A stretch of 64,000 nt of DNA, taken from contig CM062288.1 of NCBI GenBank assembly GCA_031216915.1, positions 178,338,596 to 178,402,595 on the forward strand, read 5' to 3'. The position numbers were made by a program, and so were the translations under genes. The notes beneath the pieces were generated by a model. The model saw nothing but the letters and a program-made list of their open reading frames with translations. It was not told where the DNA came from and did no database searches. The DNA comes from Pictodentalium vernedei. Taxonomy: Eukaryota > Mollusca > Scaphopoda > Dentaliida > Dentaliidae. Positions 9,656 to 20,641 of the stretch are shown piece after piece; positions within the stretch are counted from its first letter, which is position 1; each line of letters starts with the position of its first letter.

Positions 9656-11702
9656 TTTTTAGCTCACCTGACTTTCAGTCAGGAGAGCTATAGTGATCAC
9701 TCACCGTCCGTCGTCCGTCGTCCGTGAACATGGTGTTTGCGTCTTCTCCTCCCAAACCGCTGAACCAATTTAATTGATATTTGAGATAATAGTTTGTTAT
9801 GACATCGCAATTTGATTTTGTTCAAATCAAGTTGCCTCGCCCATGGGTAGGGCCACACCCAAAAAGTGTGCTGAAATCTTAAAAAATCTTCTTCTCATGA
9901 ACCAGCAGTAGCAGAGACTTGATATTTGGTGTGCAGCTTCCTTTTGAGGTGTACACTTAGATTTGTTCAAGAGAAGTTTGTGGGGCTATACTTGGCGTCG
10001 TTATGGGAGGGGCATAATTTTTTGCCTCGCCCAAAATTTCTATTTTCCAAATCGAGAGGCTGATTTGAACCAAATTTTATGTGAGGGCTTATTGGGTCAT
10101 AAGTACCTAATTTATGCTGATTTTTTTTTTCCCGTAGCCCCATGGGAACCGCAGGAGCTAAAAATAGAAAAAAATTAAAACGCCCATATCTCCAAAACTG
10201 CATGGCACCGAGAATTTTTATGTGGTGTGAAGCTTCCTTAGGACCAACAGAAAGAATTGGAAAAAAAAAAATTGCCATCGGTTTTATCATAGGGTACAGT
10301 TTCGGGACTTTGAAAAAGTGCTGAGTCAGCACTTTTTAACTCTGTGGGCAATGGGAAAAACATTAAAAAATCTTCTTCTCCAGATCCAGCAGGCAGAATC
10401 TTTTGATATTTGGTATGCAACATTGTAGGGTGGATCTGATTCAAGTTTGTTCAAATCGGCCCCCTGGGTTCATATTTGGGCTCAGAATAGGAGCCCGATT
10501 TCGAATTTAGTGCATTTCAGACAAATTTCTTAAAAAATCTTCTTCTCCAGATCCAGCAGGCAGAATCTTTTGATATTTGGCATGCAACATTGTGGGGTGG
10601 ATCTGATTCAAGTTTGTTAAAATCGGCCCCCTGGGTTTATATTTGGGCTCAGTATAGGAGCCCAAATTTGAACTTAGTGCATTTCAGGCAAATTTCTTTG
10701 AAAATCTTCTTCTCAAGATCCAGCAGGCAGAATCTTGTGATATTTGGTATGCAGCATCCTTAGGGGGGTGAGATGCAAGTTTGTTCAAGCCATGTCCCTA
10801 GGTCCATATTTGGGCTCACTGTGGGAGCTTGAATTGTAACTTTGTTCGAAATGAGGAATTTTCTTAAAAAATCTTCTTCTTCAGATCCAGCAGTCGGAAT
10901 GGTTTGATATGTGGTGAGTAGCATCCTTGGGGGGGGGGGGGGGGGGGGGGGGGAATTCAAGTGTGTTAAAGCCAAGTCCATGGGTCTATATTTGGGCTCC
11001 CTGTGGGAGCCCAAATTATAACGTAGTCAATATGAGGAATTTTTCTTTAAAAATCTTCTTCTTCAGATTCAGCAGTTGGAATGTTTTGATATTTGGCATG
11101 GAGCAACCTTAGGGGGCTGAGATTCAAGTTTGTTCAAGCCAAGACCCTTGGTTCATATTTGGGCTCACTATGGGAGCCTGAATGACAACTTAGTTCAAAA
11201 TGAGGAATTTTCTTAAAAAATCTTCAGATCGAGCAGATGAATGCTTTTGATATTTTTTATGCAGCATCCGCAGGGGGGTAAGATTCAAGTTTGTTCAAGC
11301 CATGTCCCTAGGTCCATATTTGGGCTGATTGTGGGAGCTCGAATTGTAACTTGGTTCAAAATGAGGAATTTTCTTTAAAAATCTTCTTCTTCAGATCCAG
11401 CAGTCGGAATGTTTTGATAATTGGTGTGCAGAATCCTCAGGGGTGTGAGTTTCAGGTTTGTTAAAGCCAAGTCCCAGGGTTCATATATGGGCTCCCTGTG
11501 GGAGCCCGAATTATGACTTAGTTCAATATGAGGAATATTCTTTAAAAATCTTTTTTTAGATTCACTGGTCAGAATATTTGGATATTTGGTTTCAGCTTTT
11601 ATTAGGAGGAGCAGATGCAACTTGTGGAAATCAATTCTCTGGGTTGATATTTATGCTACCATGTCAGGTGAGTGCCCTCAGGCCCCCTGGGGCCTCTTGT
11701 TT
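9656..11702. mobile_element. Minisatellite element family 1, copy a (TTTTTAGCTCACCTGA...)
   Basis: Opens with a T-tract and a hairpin at 9661-9689 (AGCTC-A-CCTGACT / AGTCAGG-A-GAGCT, 3-nt loop). A CCGTCGT-type tract follows at 9704-9724 and then diverged sequence. About eight ~170-bp tandem units follow (10360-11640), with blocks ATATTTGGGCTC, TATGAGGAATTTTCTT, ATCTTCTTCTTCAGATCCA and GATTCAAGTTTGTTCAA. It ends GTCAGGTGAGTGCCCTCAGG...GGCCTCTTGTTTTT. I recognise this form as a common bivalve interspersed repeat. There is no coding capacity. A 25-G tract lies at 10929-10953. Confidence 0.8.
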
Positions 11703-12036
11703 TTAAAAACATAGCATACAGAGAACAGAAATTAACATATTATAACATAATTATCACAATTCTTGTCGTATTTCATAATCTTTTCATAAAGATTGAACAT
11801 TATCCTTTTCATCAAACATAACATACAGTCAAATTAAGCTACAGTGTCATTGACACTTTCATTCTTTTTAGTACTTGTACCCATTCACCGAATGTGTGCG
11901 ACAAAGTGTCTGAAAATCGTGCACATACAGTTAGTGTGCCTATATTGGCACTAACTGCTCACTTTTTGTATATTCATGTATTTCTTTCTATACAGTAAAC
12001 ATTCCCCAAAGTTTTTCCTTGTTTGTGGAGACAGTT
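11703..12036. other. Spacer with a fragment of family 2 end
   Basis: 11826-11872 (GTCAAATTAAGCTACAGTGTCATTGACACTTTCATT) resembles the right end of the family-2 element at 30810-30848. Nothing else is recognised here. Confidence 0.5.
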
Positions 12037-12119
12037 TAATTCATTCATTCATTCATTCATTCATTCATTCATTCATTCATTCATTCATTCATTCATTCAT
12101 TCATTCATTCATTCATTCA
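12037..12119. repeat. (ATTC)n microsatellite
   Basis: About 20 uninterrupted tetranucleotide repeats. The Ile-His-Ser-Phe peptide readable through it is an artefact of the repeat. Confidence 0.95.
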
Positions 12120-12655
12120 CAGTTGCATACTTATTATCTAGCTGGATTTATTTGTATTGAACAGCTCATTGTTTCAGAAAATTTGATCATTTGACAGACG
12201 TGAATTTGCCAATAACGGGACGCTTGTGGCTATAAAGAATCGCCTTTTTAAATGCAAGTTATATTTTTGGCCGTGTAATCTTCAGAGGAAAAAAAAGCAA
12301 GCTAGTCTTGATATCTTTTGATAAATTGTATCAGTTTTCACATCAGTGCTGTTGGATAAAAATATATTGACAAGCACGTACATGGCATTGAAGAATGTCA
12401 CCGACATTTCCTCCTTATTAGGGTTGATTAAAAACTATACCAGAACTCTGAATCGGGCATACAACGTAAACTGGTATATTGAGGAACATTTTCTCACAAT
12501 TCTAATTCCCTGGGGGTGTGTTATATGGGATGAATTTGTTATTATGAGACTACTGGGTCGTCAAAAATGCCCATCTTGAAATGTACTGTACATAGTGGCT
12601 ATATACAATCAGTGATGGCGCTAGCATTTCCCTGACAGTGGGGACTGATCTCCCC
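12120..12655. other. Non-coding
   Basis: No supported feature. The 77-codon ORF at 12346-12579 has no recognisable content. Confidence 0.4.
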
Positions 12656-12659
12656 ATAA

Positions 12660-13180
12660 TGGGCAGGGGGGCTAGGTATATACTAGTCTGTAAGATGCTT
12701 TATACTGCCCCTTCCCCAGCTGGGACTGATGCCCTGGGGTGGAAAGTGACAGTATAGAGCCATCTTACACTAAGGCTATTTTGTGCCCCAGAAACAAAGA
12801 GTTCCCAACAATGAGTATGTTGGCGGCCTAGGTATATAAGTACTACTCTGTAAGACTGCCACCTTCTGACCCTCTCCTAAATTGGAGCTCCTGCCTCCGT
12901 GGTGAGGAGGGGCAGTATGTAGCTGCTACATGGGAGGCTAGAGGGCAGCCAAGAAACCATACAATAAAAGGCGAGAGTTTCCACACAGGGAAGGGGGGTA
13001 GGTATATACTAGTCTCTAAGTCACTATATACTATACTGCCCCTTCCCCACCTGGGGCTCAAGCAGTATAAAGCAGTCTTACAAAGGCTATGATGTGCTCC
13101 AGAAACTTCACAATCAAAAGGAGAGTTCCCAAAAATAGTGAGGATGGCAGCCTAGGCTTATCAGTACTACTCTGTAAGAT
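12660..13180. repeat. Diverged ~340-bp tandem duplication
   Basis: The block from GTAGGTATATACTAGTCT through ACTGCCCCTTCCCC...AGTATA...TCTTACA...AGAAAC...GAGTTCCCAA to GTACTACTCTGTAAGA occurs at about 12670-12862 and again at about 13006-13180. A related middle copy (TACTACTCTGTAAGACTGCC) lies between them. No coding content. Confidence 0.65.
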
Positions 13181-13189
13181 TTAACTACT

Positions 13190-14904
13190 AAAATGTGCAA
13201 AATGTAATGTTTTTTTAATTGAGAAATGTGTTTTTGTATATTCCTCATGCTAAGGAACATAAAAATGCATGGAAGATAAAAAAGTCTTACCATTTTGAAA
13301 TATGTCACTGAAGTTCTGAATCAAATTTTCTTATTTTGTATTTGATTCCAGTACGCATGACGTAAGCACTGCTGACCCGTTATTGGCCATTCAAGTTGGT
13401 CCAAAGACTGGAATGTTTCTGATGGACAGGGAATGACAATCAAAATTCTTTTTTGGGCACATAAAGTGTGATGGTAGGTTTATAAAATAAAGTACTTACA
13501 TTTTGGAGAAATGATCCATAACCTTCTTTAAACTTATAAAAGCAATGTTCCGCATTCACTCGCCTAATTTTGTTTCGTTTAGTTTTGGGACGACTTTGTA
13601 AACAGGTAATAAAATTAAATTCCAGACACCTAATTCAAAACAAACTGTGCGATATATTTCGTGATATATTGCAACAAATTTCCTACCTTATAGTTCTGTG
13701 ATACATCTGTTAGTTACCAATATATCACAATGGAAACATGGTTTTTCCCATCATAGGCACAGACCTGTTATAGGCACACTAATTGTAGTTTGAAATGCCT
13801 CTTCGAAAATTTCAACAATCGATAAATTGAATTAAGAAATAGCTACCTGCTTGAATTTTGGCTTGTTAACTTTTCATTTTATTGACTTTTCTGTTAAAAA
13901 AAATTCCTTTTAACAGCCCACGAAATTAGCTATGGCAATCAGCAATGCAATGGTAAATGCCGCAGTAGATTGACTTGGCTACACCAATCCAGAGCCGTGG
14001 CCAGAAAATTGAGATTTAAATTCTTGTGAACCTTTTGACATGTTCTACACAATACCAAGCCTGTTAATAGTTTTGTTCTTGAGTTAAACTTCAAAAGAAT
14101 ACTGATCAAAATAAATTAAAATACACCCAGTAAACTATACATGAATGCAGTTGTTACGTGTACAACGTAATTGGTACTGACAGAGCACACATGCCAGAGA
14201 ATTATACAAAATATAAAATGTGTGGGCCAACAAAATCAATTTGTGACTTGGACAACTTGTCACAAGTTGGTTATCAATTTCACTGTGAAACAGTACTGTG
14301 CAGCAGGTTTAACCTATTCACTCGCTTACTACTATAATGTCAAGAATGACTCACAGAATTGAAAGCGCTCATACTGGTACATGTGGTCGTTAACAGTGTG
14401 TGTTAAATGCTCCTCAGCCACAGTTTTTGTTTCATAAGAATATCATTCAATATCGATAGCAGTAGAAAGACAAGAGTAATAATCATTGAAGAAAGCACAT
14501 GTTCAGAGTTAAAATTTATATTCAAATGATCACAAAGATTCCAAATTTGGATTATTCCCTGTGGCTAAATATAGCTAATGGAATGGCATTGTTGCGAACA
14601 ATCATTATGCACAGCTGAACTGAGTTTAAAATAGCATTGTCAGATCATGAGATGTTATCGTGACGTGACCATGTTTACAGCACAGTTGAGATCAATCAGA
14701 GTAATCTTTTCAATTTGAATCCTGGCGAGTTGCATTTATTCAAGCCAGTTATTGATTAAATTTAGCGGATTTTGTGATGCCGATACCAGTCATTTTCAGC
14801 AACCCAGCAGCCGCAAAAGCAGAATTTTCCCACTAACCCCACTCACCTAACCCTGGAGCATATAACTCCGTGTTTCTAAATGTGAAAACAAAATTCCATC
14901 TCAT
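13190..14904. other. 1.7 kb of apparently unique non-coding DNA
   Basis: AT-rich, with no ORF above 64 codons, no tandem structure and no terminal repeat that I can see. Confidence 0.45.
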
Positions 14905-17430
14905 TTTTAGCTCACCTCAGTCACCTGACTGAAAGTCAAGGGGAGCTTAAGTGATCACTTTCTGTCTGTCGTTCGTCCATCTGGCGTGAACTTTAAATTA
15001 TCAGCTTCTCCTCATAAACAACTGGGCTGAATCGAACCAAATTGGATATGCATGTTCCTTATCATATGTCAAATAAAGTTGCCACACCCACAGGGGGAAA
15101 CACAAGGGGCATTACTCTGATAGTACCCATAAATTGTTTAACAAAATTAAAAAAAATCTTCTCCAGAACCATCAATTAGAATCTTTTGATATTTGATATA
15201 TAACATCTCTTGGCAGGTCAGATTCAAGTCTGTTCAAATCGCGTTCCTGGGTTGGTATTTGAGTTCTGTATAAGAGCCAGAATTGTAACTTAGTGCAATA
15301 TGAGGAAATTTCTTTAAAAATCTTCTTCAGATCCACCAGTCAGAATGCTTTCATATTTGGTATACAACATCTCTCGAGGGCTGGGGGGGGGGGGGGGGGG
15401 GGTTCAAATTCAAGTTTGTTCAAATTGAATGATTTGAAAATCGGGGTTAATATTTGGGCTCCCTATGGGACCTCTAGTTTCAGCTTTGTGCGATATGAAG
15501 AATTTCTTTAAAAATCTTCTTCTTCAGAACCATCAGTTAGAATCTTTTGATATATTTGGTATACAATATCTCTAGGGGGGTTAGATTCAAGTTTATTCAA
15601 GTTGAGTCCCTGGGTTAATATTTGAGCTCCCTATGGGGACCCCAAGTTTTAACTTTGTCCAATATGAAGGAATTTCTTTAAAAATATTCTCCAGAACCAC
15701 CAGTTAGAATCTTTTAATATTTGGTATACAGTATCTCTGGGGTGGGGGGTGGGGGAGGGGGGGTGATGTCAGATTCAAATTTGTTTGAATTGCATCTCTG
15801 GGTTAATATTTGGGCTTCCGAATTTTAACTTAGTGCAATATGAGGAAATTTTTTTTAAAAATCTTCTCCTTCAGATCCACCAGTTAGAATGCTTTCATAT
15901 TTGGTATACAACATCTCTAGGGGGATAAGATTTAAGTCTGTTCGAATCCTATAATATTTGGTATACATCTTTAGGCTGGTCAGATTCAAGTTTGTTCAAA
16001 TTGGGTTCCTGGGTTGGTATTTGGGCTCTTTATGGGAGCCTGAATTGTAACTTAGTGCAATATGAGGAAATTTCTTTAAAAATCTTCTTCTTCAGATTCA
16101 CCAGTCAGAATGCTTTCATATTGGGTATACAGCATCTCTAGGGGGTGTCAGATTCAAATTTGTTCTAATTGAGTAACAGGGTTAATAGTTCGGCTCTCTG
16201 TGGGCCCCCGAGTTTTAACTTTGCGCAATATGAAGGAATTTCTTCAAAAATCTTTTTCTTCCGAACTATCAGCTAGAGGGGGTGGGGGGGGGGGGGGGTG
16301 GGGCAGATACAAGTTTGTTCAAATTGCATCCCTGGGTTAATATTTGGACTCACTACTCTTGTGTTCCTAATAAACATAGATGTATGTTTATTAATTTTGG
16401 GGAATTTGTCCATCCTGTATGCACCTTATTTGGGCCTGTATGTTTATTAAAATTGCCCTTCCAATAGGGAGGAGATCTTCAAATTAGTAAATCTTCACTA
16501 TATTGTGTGATAGTCTTTTGTTTAGCACAGTGTATTCATTGTTGTAATCATGATGCATAAACACCTTTTAGTTTTCAGTTATAATAAAACTAACTACAAT
16601 ATTGGAAAATAAGTCGGCTTTTTTAGATAAAATTAACTAGCATTACTCCCCCACACCCTCAAGGGATTTCCACCCTGTACTGTTATTTGGGTCTGTACTT
16701 TTATTTAATTTTGATAAATGGTTCACCGCGTACTTTTATTCCCACCTGTACTTTTATTTGGAACACAGGTATTTGGGCTCCCTATTGGAGCTCAAACTTT
16801 AACATAGTACAATAAGAGGAATATTATTTAAAAATTATCTTCTTCAGATCTACCAGTCAGAATCCTTTGATATGTGATATGCAGCATCCTTAGGAGGTTC
16901 ATATTCAATTTTGTTCCAATAAAGTCACAGGGTTCATATTTGGGTTCCCTGTGGGAACCCGAATCTTAACGTGGAGCAATATGAGGAAATAAAAATCTTC
17001 TTCAACTCTTCCAGTTAAAATCTTGTAATATATGGTATACTGCATCTTTCTTTAGGGGGTTTGCTTGAAGTTTGTTCAAATCAAGTACCTGGAGTCATAT
17101 TTGGGCTCCCTGTGGAAGCCCAAATTTTAAATTAGTGTAATATGAGGAATATTCTTTAAAAATCTTCTTCAGATCCATCGGTCAGAATCTTTTGATATTG
17201 GGTATATAGCATCTAAAGTGGAGTGAGATTCAAGTTTGTTCAAATTTTAACTCGGTCCAATATGACAAATTTTTGTTAAAAATCTTCTTCTTCAGATCCA
17301 TGTGTCAGAATCTTTTGATTAGTACAGAGCATCCTTAAAGCTTTGGAGCGTCAGCTTCTAGTTTCTTCAAATCAAGTCCTTGGGGCCATATTTGGGCTCC
17401 CTATAGGAACTCATACTTTAATATAGTCTC
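14905..17430. mobile_element. Minisatellite element family 1, copy b
   Basis: Begins TTTTTAGCTC with a degenerate terminal hairpin (14909-14947: AGCTC-ACC...AGG-GGAGCT with inner CAGTC/GACTG). A CTGTCTGTCGTTCGTCC tract follows, then about eleven ~170-bp units sharing ATATTTGGGCTCCCTATGGG, TTTAACTTwGTGCAATATGAGGAA and AATCTTCTTCTTCAGA with copy a. G-rich tracts lie at 15383-15402, about 15742-15764 and about 16280-16298. The 3' boundary near 17430 is indistinct. A MITE (16355-16770) interrupts one unit. Confidence 0.75.
16355..16770. mobile_element. 416-bp MITE, copy 1 (ACTCTTGTGTTCC ends)
   Basis: Ends are ACTCTTGTGTTCC on the left and GGAACACAGGT on the right. Subterminal AATAAAAGTACAG-type repeats lie inside the right end. 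The interior matches the reverse complement of 35593-35986, including an AGACTATCACACAAT block. It splits a family-1 minisatellite unit (TATTTGGACTCACT on the left, TATTTGGGCTCCCT on the right). No coding capacity. Superfamily unknown. Confidence 0.75.
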
Positions 17431-17510
17431 AAATCATCAGGTTGATTTATAAGGAATTCATATTGCTTGTATCATCACTCATTCCTATTCACACCACTCT
17501 TGTCTTTGAC

Positions 17511-17992
17511 ATTTCTTATCAACCTACTCACAATTGTTTACTTCAGGCTTGCACTACAGTGGAAGTCCCTAACTCGGATAAAATACTCTCTATTTTTGTC
17601 TTTCCCAAGCAATTTTGCAGGGCTTGCCTTGAGTCGGGGCTGATCAGCCCAGGACCCGAGATCAGCCCCGAGGAGCACTTGCTGGGGGCTTTTTTTCAAG
17701 CCCCGACATTTTCCACAAAAAAGCACTAACAATAATGGACAAAATGGAAAATCAGCCCCGAAAAGGCCCCGACCTCAATATGTGGGGGACTTTTTTTAGG
17801 CCCCGACCATTTTACTCAAGGCGAGCCCTGATTTGGGAAAGAAAAGTAGTGCAAAAGCACCAATGAAAAATAAGCCAAAACTGGGTCGAGTGCAACCGGC
17901 GCAGACCCAGTACGGGATGCTCTCTCCCAAGTACAACTCCACGACTTCCGTTGCCAGTGCGCATATACCGTCTCTAAAGACTCATTCTTTTT
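17511..17992. repeat. Left inverted terminal repeat of DIRS-1
   Basis: ACTTCAGGCTTGCACTACAG...CTCTATTTTTGTC and, after the MITE, ...GACTTCCGTTGCCAGTGCGC...AGACTCATTCTTTTT are the reverse complement of the right ITR. Pairing stops at 17992. The outermost bases (ATTTCTTATCAACCTACTCAC) are matched in the ICR. Confidence 0.9.
17618..17830. mobile_element. 213-bp MITE with CAGGGCTyGCCTTGAGT ends, inserted in the DIRS-1 left ITR
   Basis: The left end is CAGGGCTTGCCTTGAGT and the right end is the inverse of CAGGGCTCGCCTTGAGT. The interior repeats blocks such as CAGCCCCG and GGCCCCGAC. The right ITR reads straight through this point, so the insertion post-dates the DIRS-1 insertion. CAGGG ends resemble hAT elements; the flanking duplication (ATTTTG/ATTTGG) is too short and imperfect to prove it. 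Confidence 0.8.
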
Positions 17993-18436
17993 ATAATCTG
18001 CTTCGTGTCGAGATGTTTTTGCACGCTTATCAGTGTTTCTCCAGCTCGATGTTTGATGATTCCTGATTCATTGTGCACCAGTGTATCCTTTGTATTCTCA
18101 GGAACAGTGTTTTTTATATTCTCTTTTATATTATATGTCCATAATGTATATTTAATTGTTCTCTCTCGAGTCGCGCACGAATTTTGTGTGCCCTGCGGTT
18201 CGGACTTATAATATTTCACAATTATTGTTAATGCTTTATTTGCTAAATTTTCTAATTGTGTTAGAGTTAGGTGTCAGCGGGGTACCACTCCTACAGTTTT
18301 TCTTCTTTCTTTTGAGAGTAGTCATCCTGTTGTGTGGTTCCCGGTCGACCGTCTGGGGTCTTTGTTTCTGTCACCTTTCTCTCTTCTTTGGGGGTGTTCT
18401 TCTGTTTTCACCTTCTCTGCTCCTCTCACCTCTATC

Positions 18437-20641
18437 ATGCCCAGGACAATTCCTTGTGGGCAATGTCTGCTGCCAAAGCATGTGGACGATTTACATTCGT
18501 CTTGTTCCTCCTGTAATGGGTGTTCGGCCGAGTGGCCATGTGGTGTCTGTGGATCATGGTCATCCACTTTCTGGGCGTCAGTTAACCGTGTCGTTCGTTC
18601 TCGTGGCCGTGCCTCCCGCTCCCGCGGGAAAGGAAAACGTGGTCGTTCGGGGGCTCCCAAGCCGACCTTGTCTGGTGAGAGTTATTCCTCCTCCATGGGG
18701 GGATGTGCAGTCTTTTCCTGTAGTGGATACTGCGGGAGCCTTTGAGTGTTCTGGTGAAGAGGTGCCTGGTTCCGGACTACGGTCCCCCTCCAGTCGACAT
18801 CTGAGGCTGTCACTAGGGTTGTGACTCCTCCTTCGGAGCCGAGCAGGTGTGCTCTCTCCACTATTTCACCAGCCTCAACGACTCCCGACATATCTACTAC
18901 TACTGCTGGTCCGTCTGCTTCGTCGTCAGTTTCAGCCGGCCTCGGCTTTTCGCTGCAGGGGACTGCAGGAATGTCCGGTACTGTAGACGTGGGATATCGG
19001 CCTCAGCCTTCCCTGACTTCAACTCCGCGAAGTCGGAAGGGGCTGCCGGCCGAACCCATCTCTGTGGTCTCTTCGCCGTCGAGCACCACAGTTGTGTCTT
19101 TGGATTCGGATGTTCTTAGTGGAGATACTATGAACTCCGTGGCGTTTCTGTCTACTCATTCTGGCCTCACAACCAGTTTTGGGGGACCAACGCCTTTTGT
19201 GCAGCCTGGACCTTCTGCCCCGCAGAGGTCCGCGGTGACTCTCATGAGTTCTCGCCATATTGATCCTCGGGGTGCCTCGTACCCCTATACACGTCTGCCT
19301 TCAGATGTTTCGGCTGCCGCCCGTTGTCCCGCGTCGTGTGTTTTAGAGGATCGTGACCCTTCGCTGGTTAAGAGGGTCAGAGGTGAAGCCACTTTGCCGG
19401 TTTGCTCCCCTGTCGAATCGGTCGGTACGGGCAGTGAGCTTAGGGAGGCCCTCTCCTTACTCACTCAGGTTCTTTCTAAGAGCCTTCCTGTTGCTTCCAG
19501 CGAGGCAATGAGTGGTTTCCAGGCGCCTCCTATGGCGCCGCCTCCCGGGATTGGAAACAGGCCGGTTTCTGATTCCCCTGGTGTCCCGACATCATGGGAA
19601 GCATCGGCTGGTTTGCCCACGATGGGCTATGTGTCTTCCGACTCTGGGGAGGAGTCCGACATGCTTGATGTCGAGGGCCAGCAGTCTTCGGACTTGGGGG
19701 CAGCTCTTGACTTTGTGTTTGGGTTTCTGCCTGATCTCAAACCTGCTAACCAGCTGACAGTGTCAGCCTGGCCACGATCATCGGTCATGCGCCAACAGCC
19801 TATGGAGCAACCTGCTTCTGGGCGCCTTCGACCATGCCAGTCGGTACAGGTGGTTGAAGCTTTTTCAGCATTGGACTCCAAGCTGAATTCCAAGGCTCTG
19901 AAGACTTCGTTCTTCACCAGGGTTGACACGTTTTTGCCTCCTATGCGTTATCGTTCCTACGATTCCTCCAATCCGTCGGTCTACCAGACTTTGACGGTTC
20001 TGGATCAGGAGTCCTGGACTCCACTTCCCTCGGGCTTTCCAAGCCCAAGTCTGCCGCCATTCCAATGACGACTCTGGAGTCCACGTTGGGCTTATCTAGA
20101 GAGATGCTTGGCATGCTTTCTCTCTCAGATCATGTCGTCTCAGCTTTGGCTGCTTATCTGCCTCCAGATAAGTTTGACGAGATACAGGCTCCTTTGCGTG
20201 TGCTGTCCAAGGCGCTTATGCATCTTACTCACACGCATGCCTGTAACACGACTAATCTGAAATTAGTTCGAAGGGACGCTGTGCTGGACACAGGACGATC
20301 CCTTCCCGAGGAGCAGCGTGCTGCTCTTCGATCTGCTTCTTTGGCAGGTCCGCAACTTTTCCATATCGACGGTCCGGGATGACGTCCTATGTCATTCCAA
20401 AGATCAGCTGCTGTTTCGTCAGCTTGATCAGCCTTCTAGGGGAGGCAAGGGCCGTTCCAAGTCTAACAAGTACCCTTCTGCTTCCTCTGTGAAGCAAAAG
20501 GCAGGTCCTTCTGCCGCCGCCTCTACTTCTTACTCAAGGGGTAAGGGTAAGGGTCGGCAGAATCGAGGGAAGTCTCAGGATTCTTCATTTAGTAGAGGAT
20601 GTGGTTTCTCCTCTCGCGGGCCTCGTCGGGGCTCGAAATGA
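18437..20641 (+). pseudogene. DIRS-1 gag (ORF1), frameshifted
   Basis: The capsid/nucleocapsid-like protein of a DIRS element. The start ATG at 18437 is chosen because the following CGQC...HSSCSSCNGC...CGVCGSW pattern aligns with the N-terminal Cys/His finger of the intact DIRS-2 gag (43846). A long Ser/Pro/Thr-rich middle section follows. The conserved helical region (LSKALMHLTHTHACNTTNLK, about 20203-20262) matches the DIRS-2 region RLLSRAVAYSTYNSALSVAN. The C-terminus is basic and Gly/Arg/Ser-rich (RGKGKGRQNRGKSQ), presumably for RNA binding. At least three frame changes (about 18700-18820, 20065, 20330-20380) break it. It ends at TGA 20639-20641, overlapping pol, which lies in the +1 frame. 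Confidence 0.85.

Noticed and set aside
11976..12194. 72-codon ORF rich in Ile-His-Ser-Phe
   Set aside because: Translation of the ATTC microsatellite.
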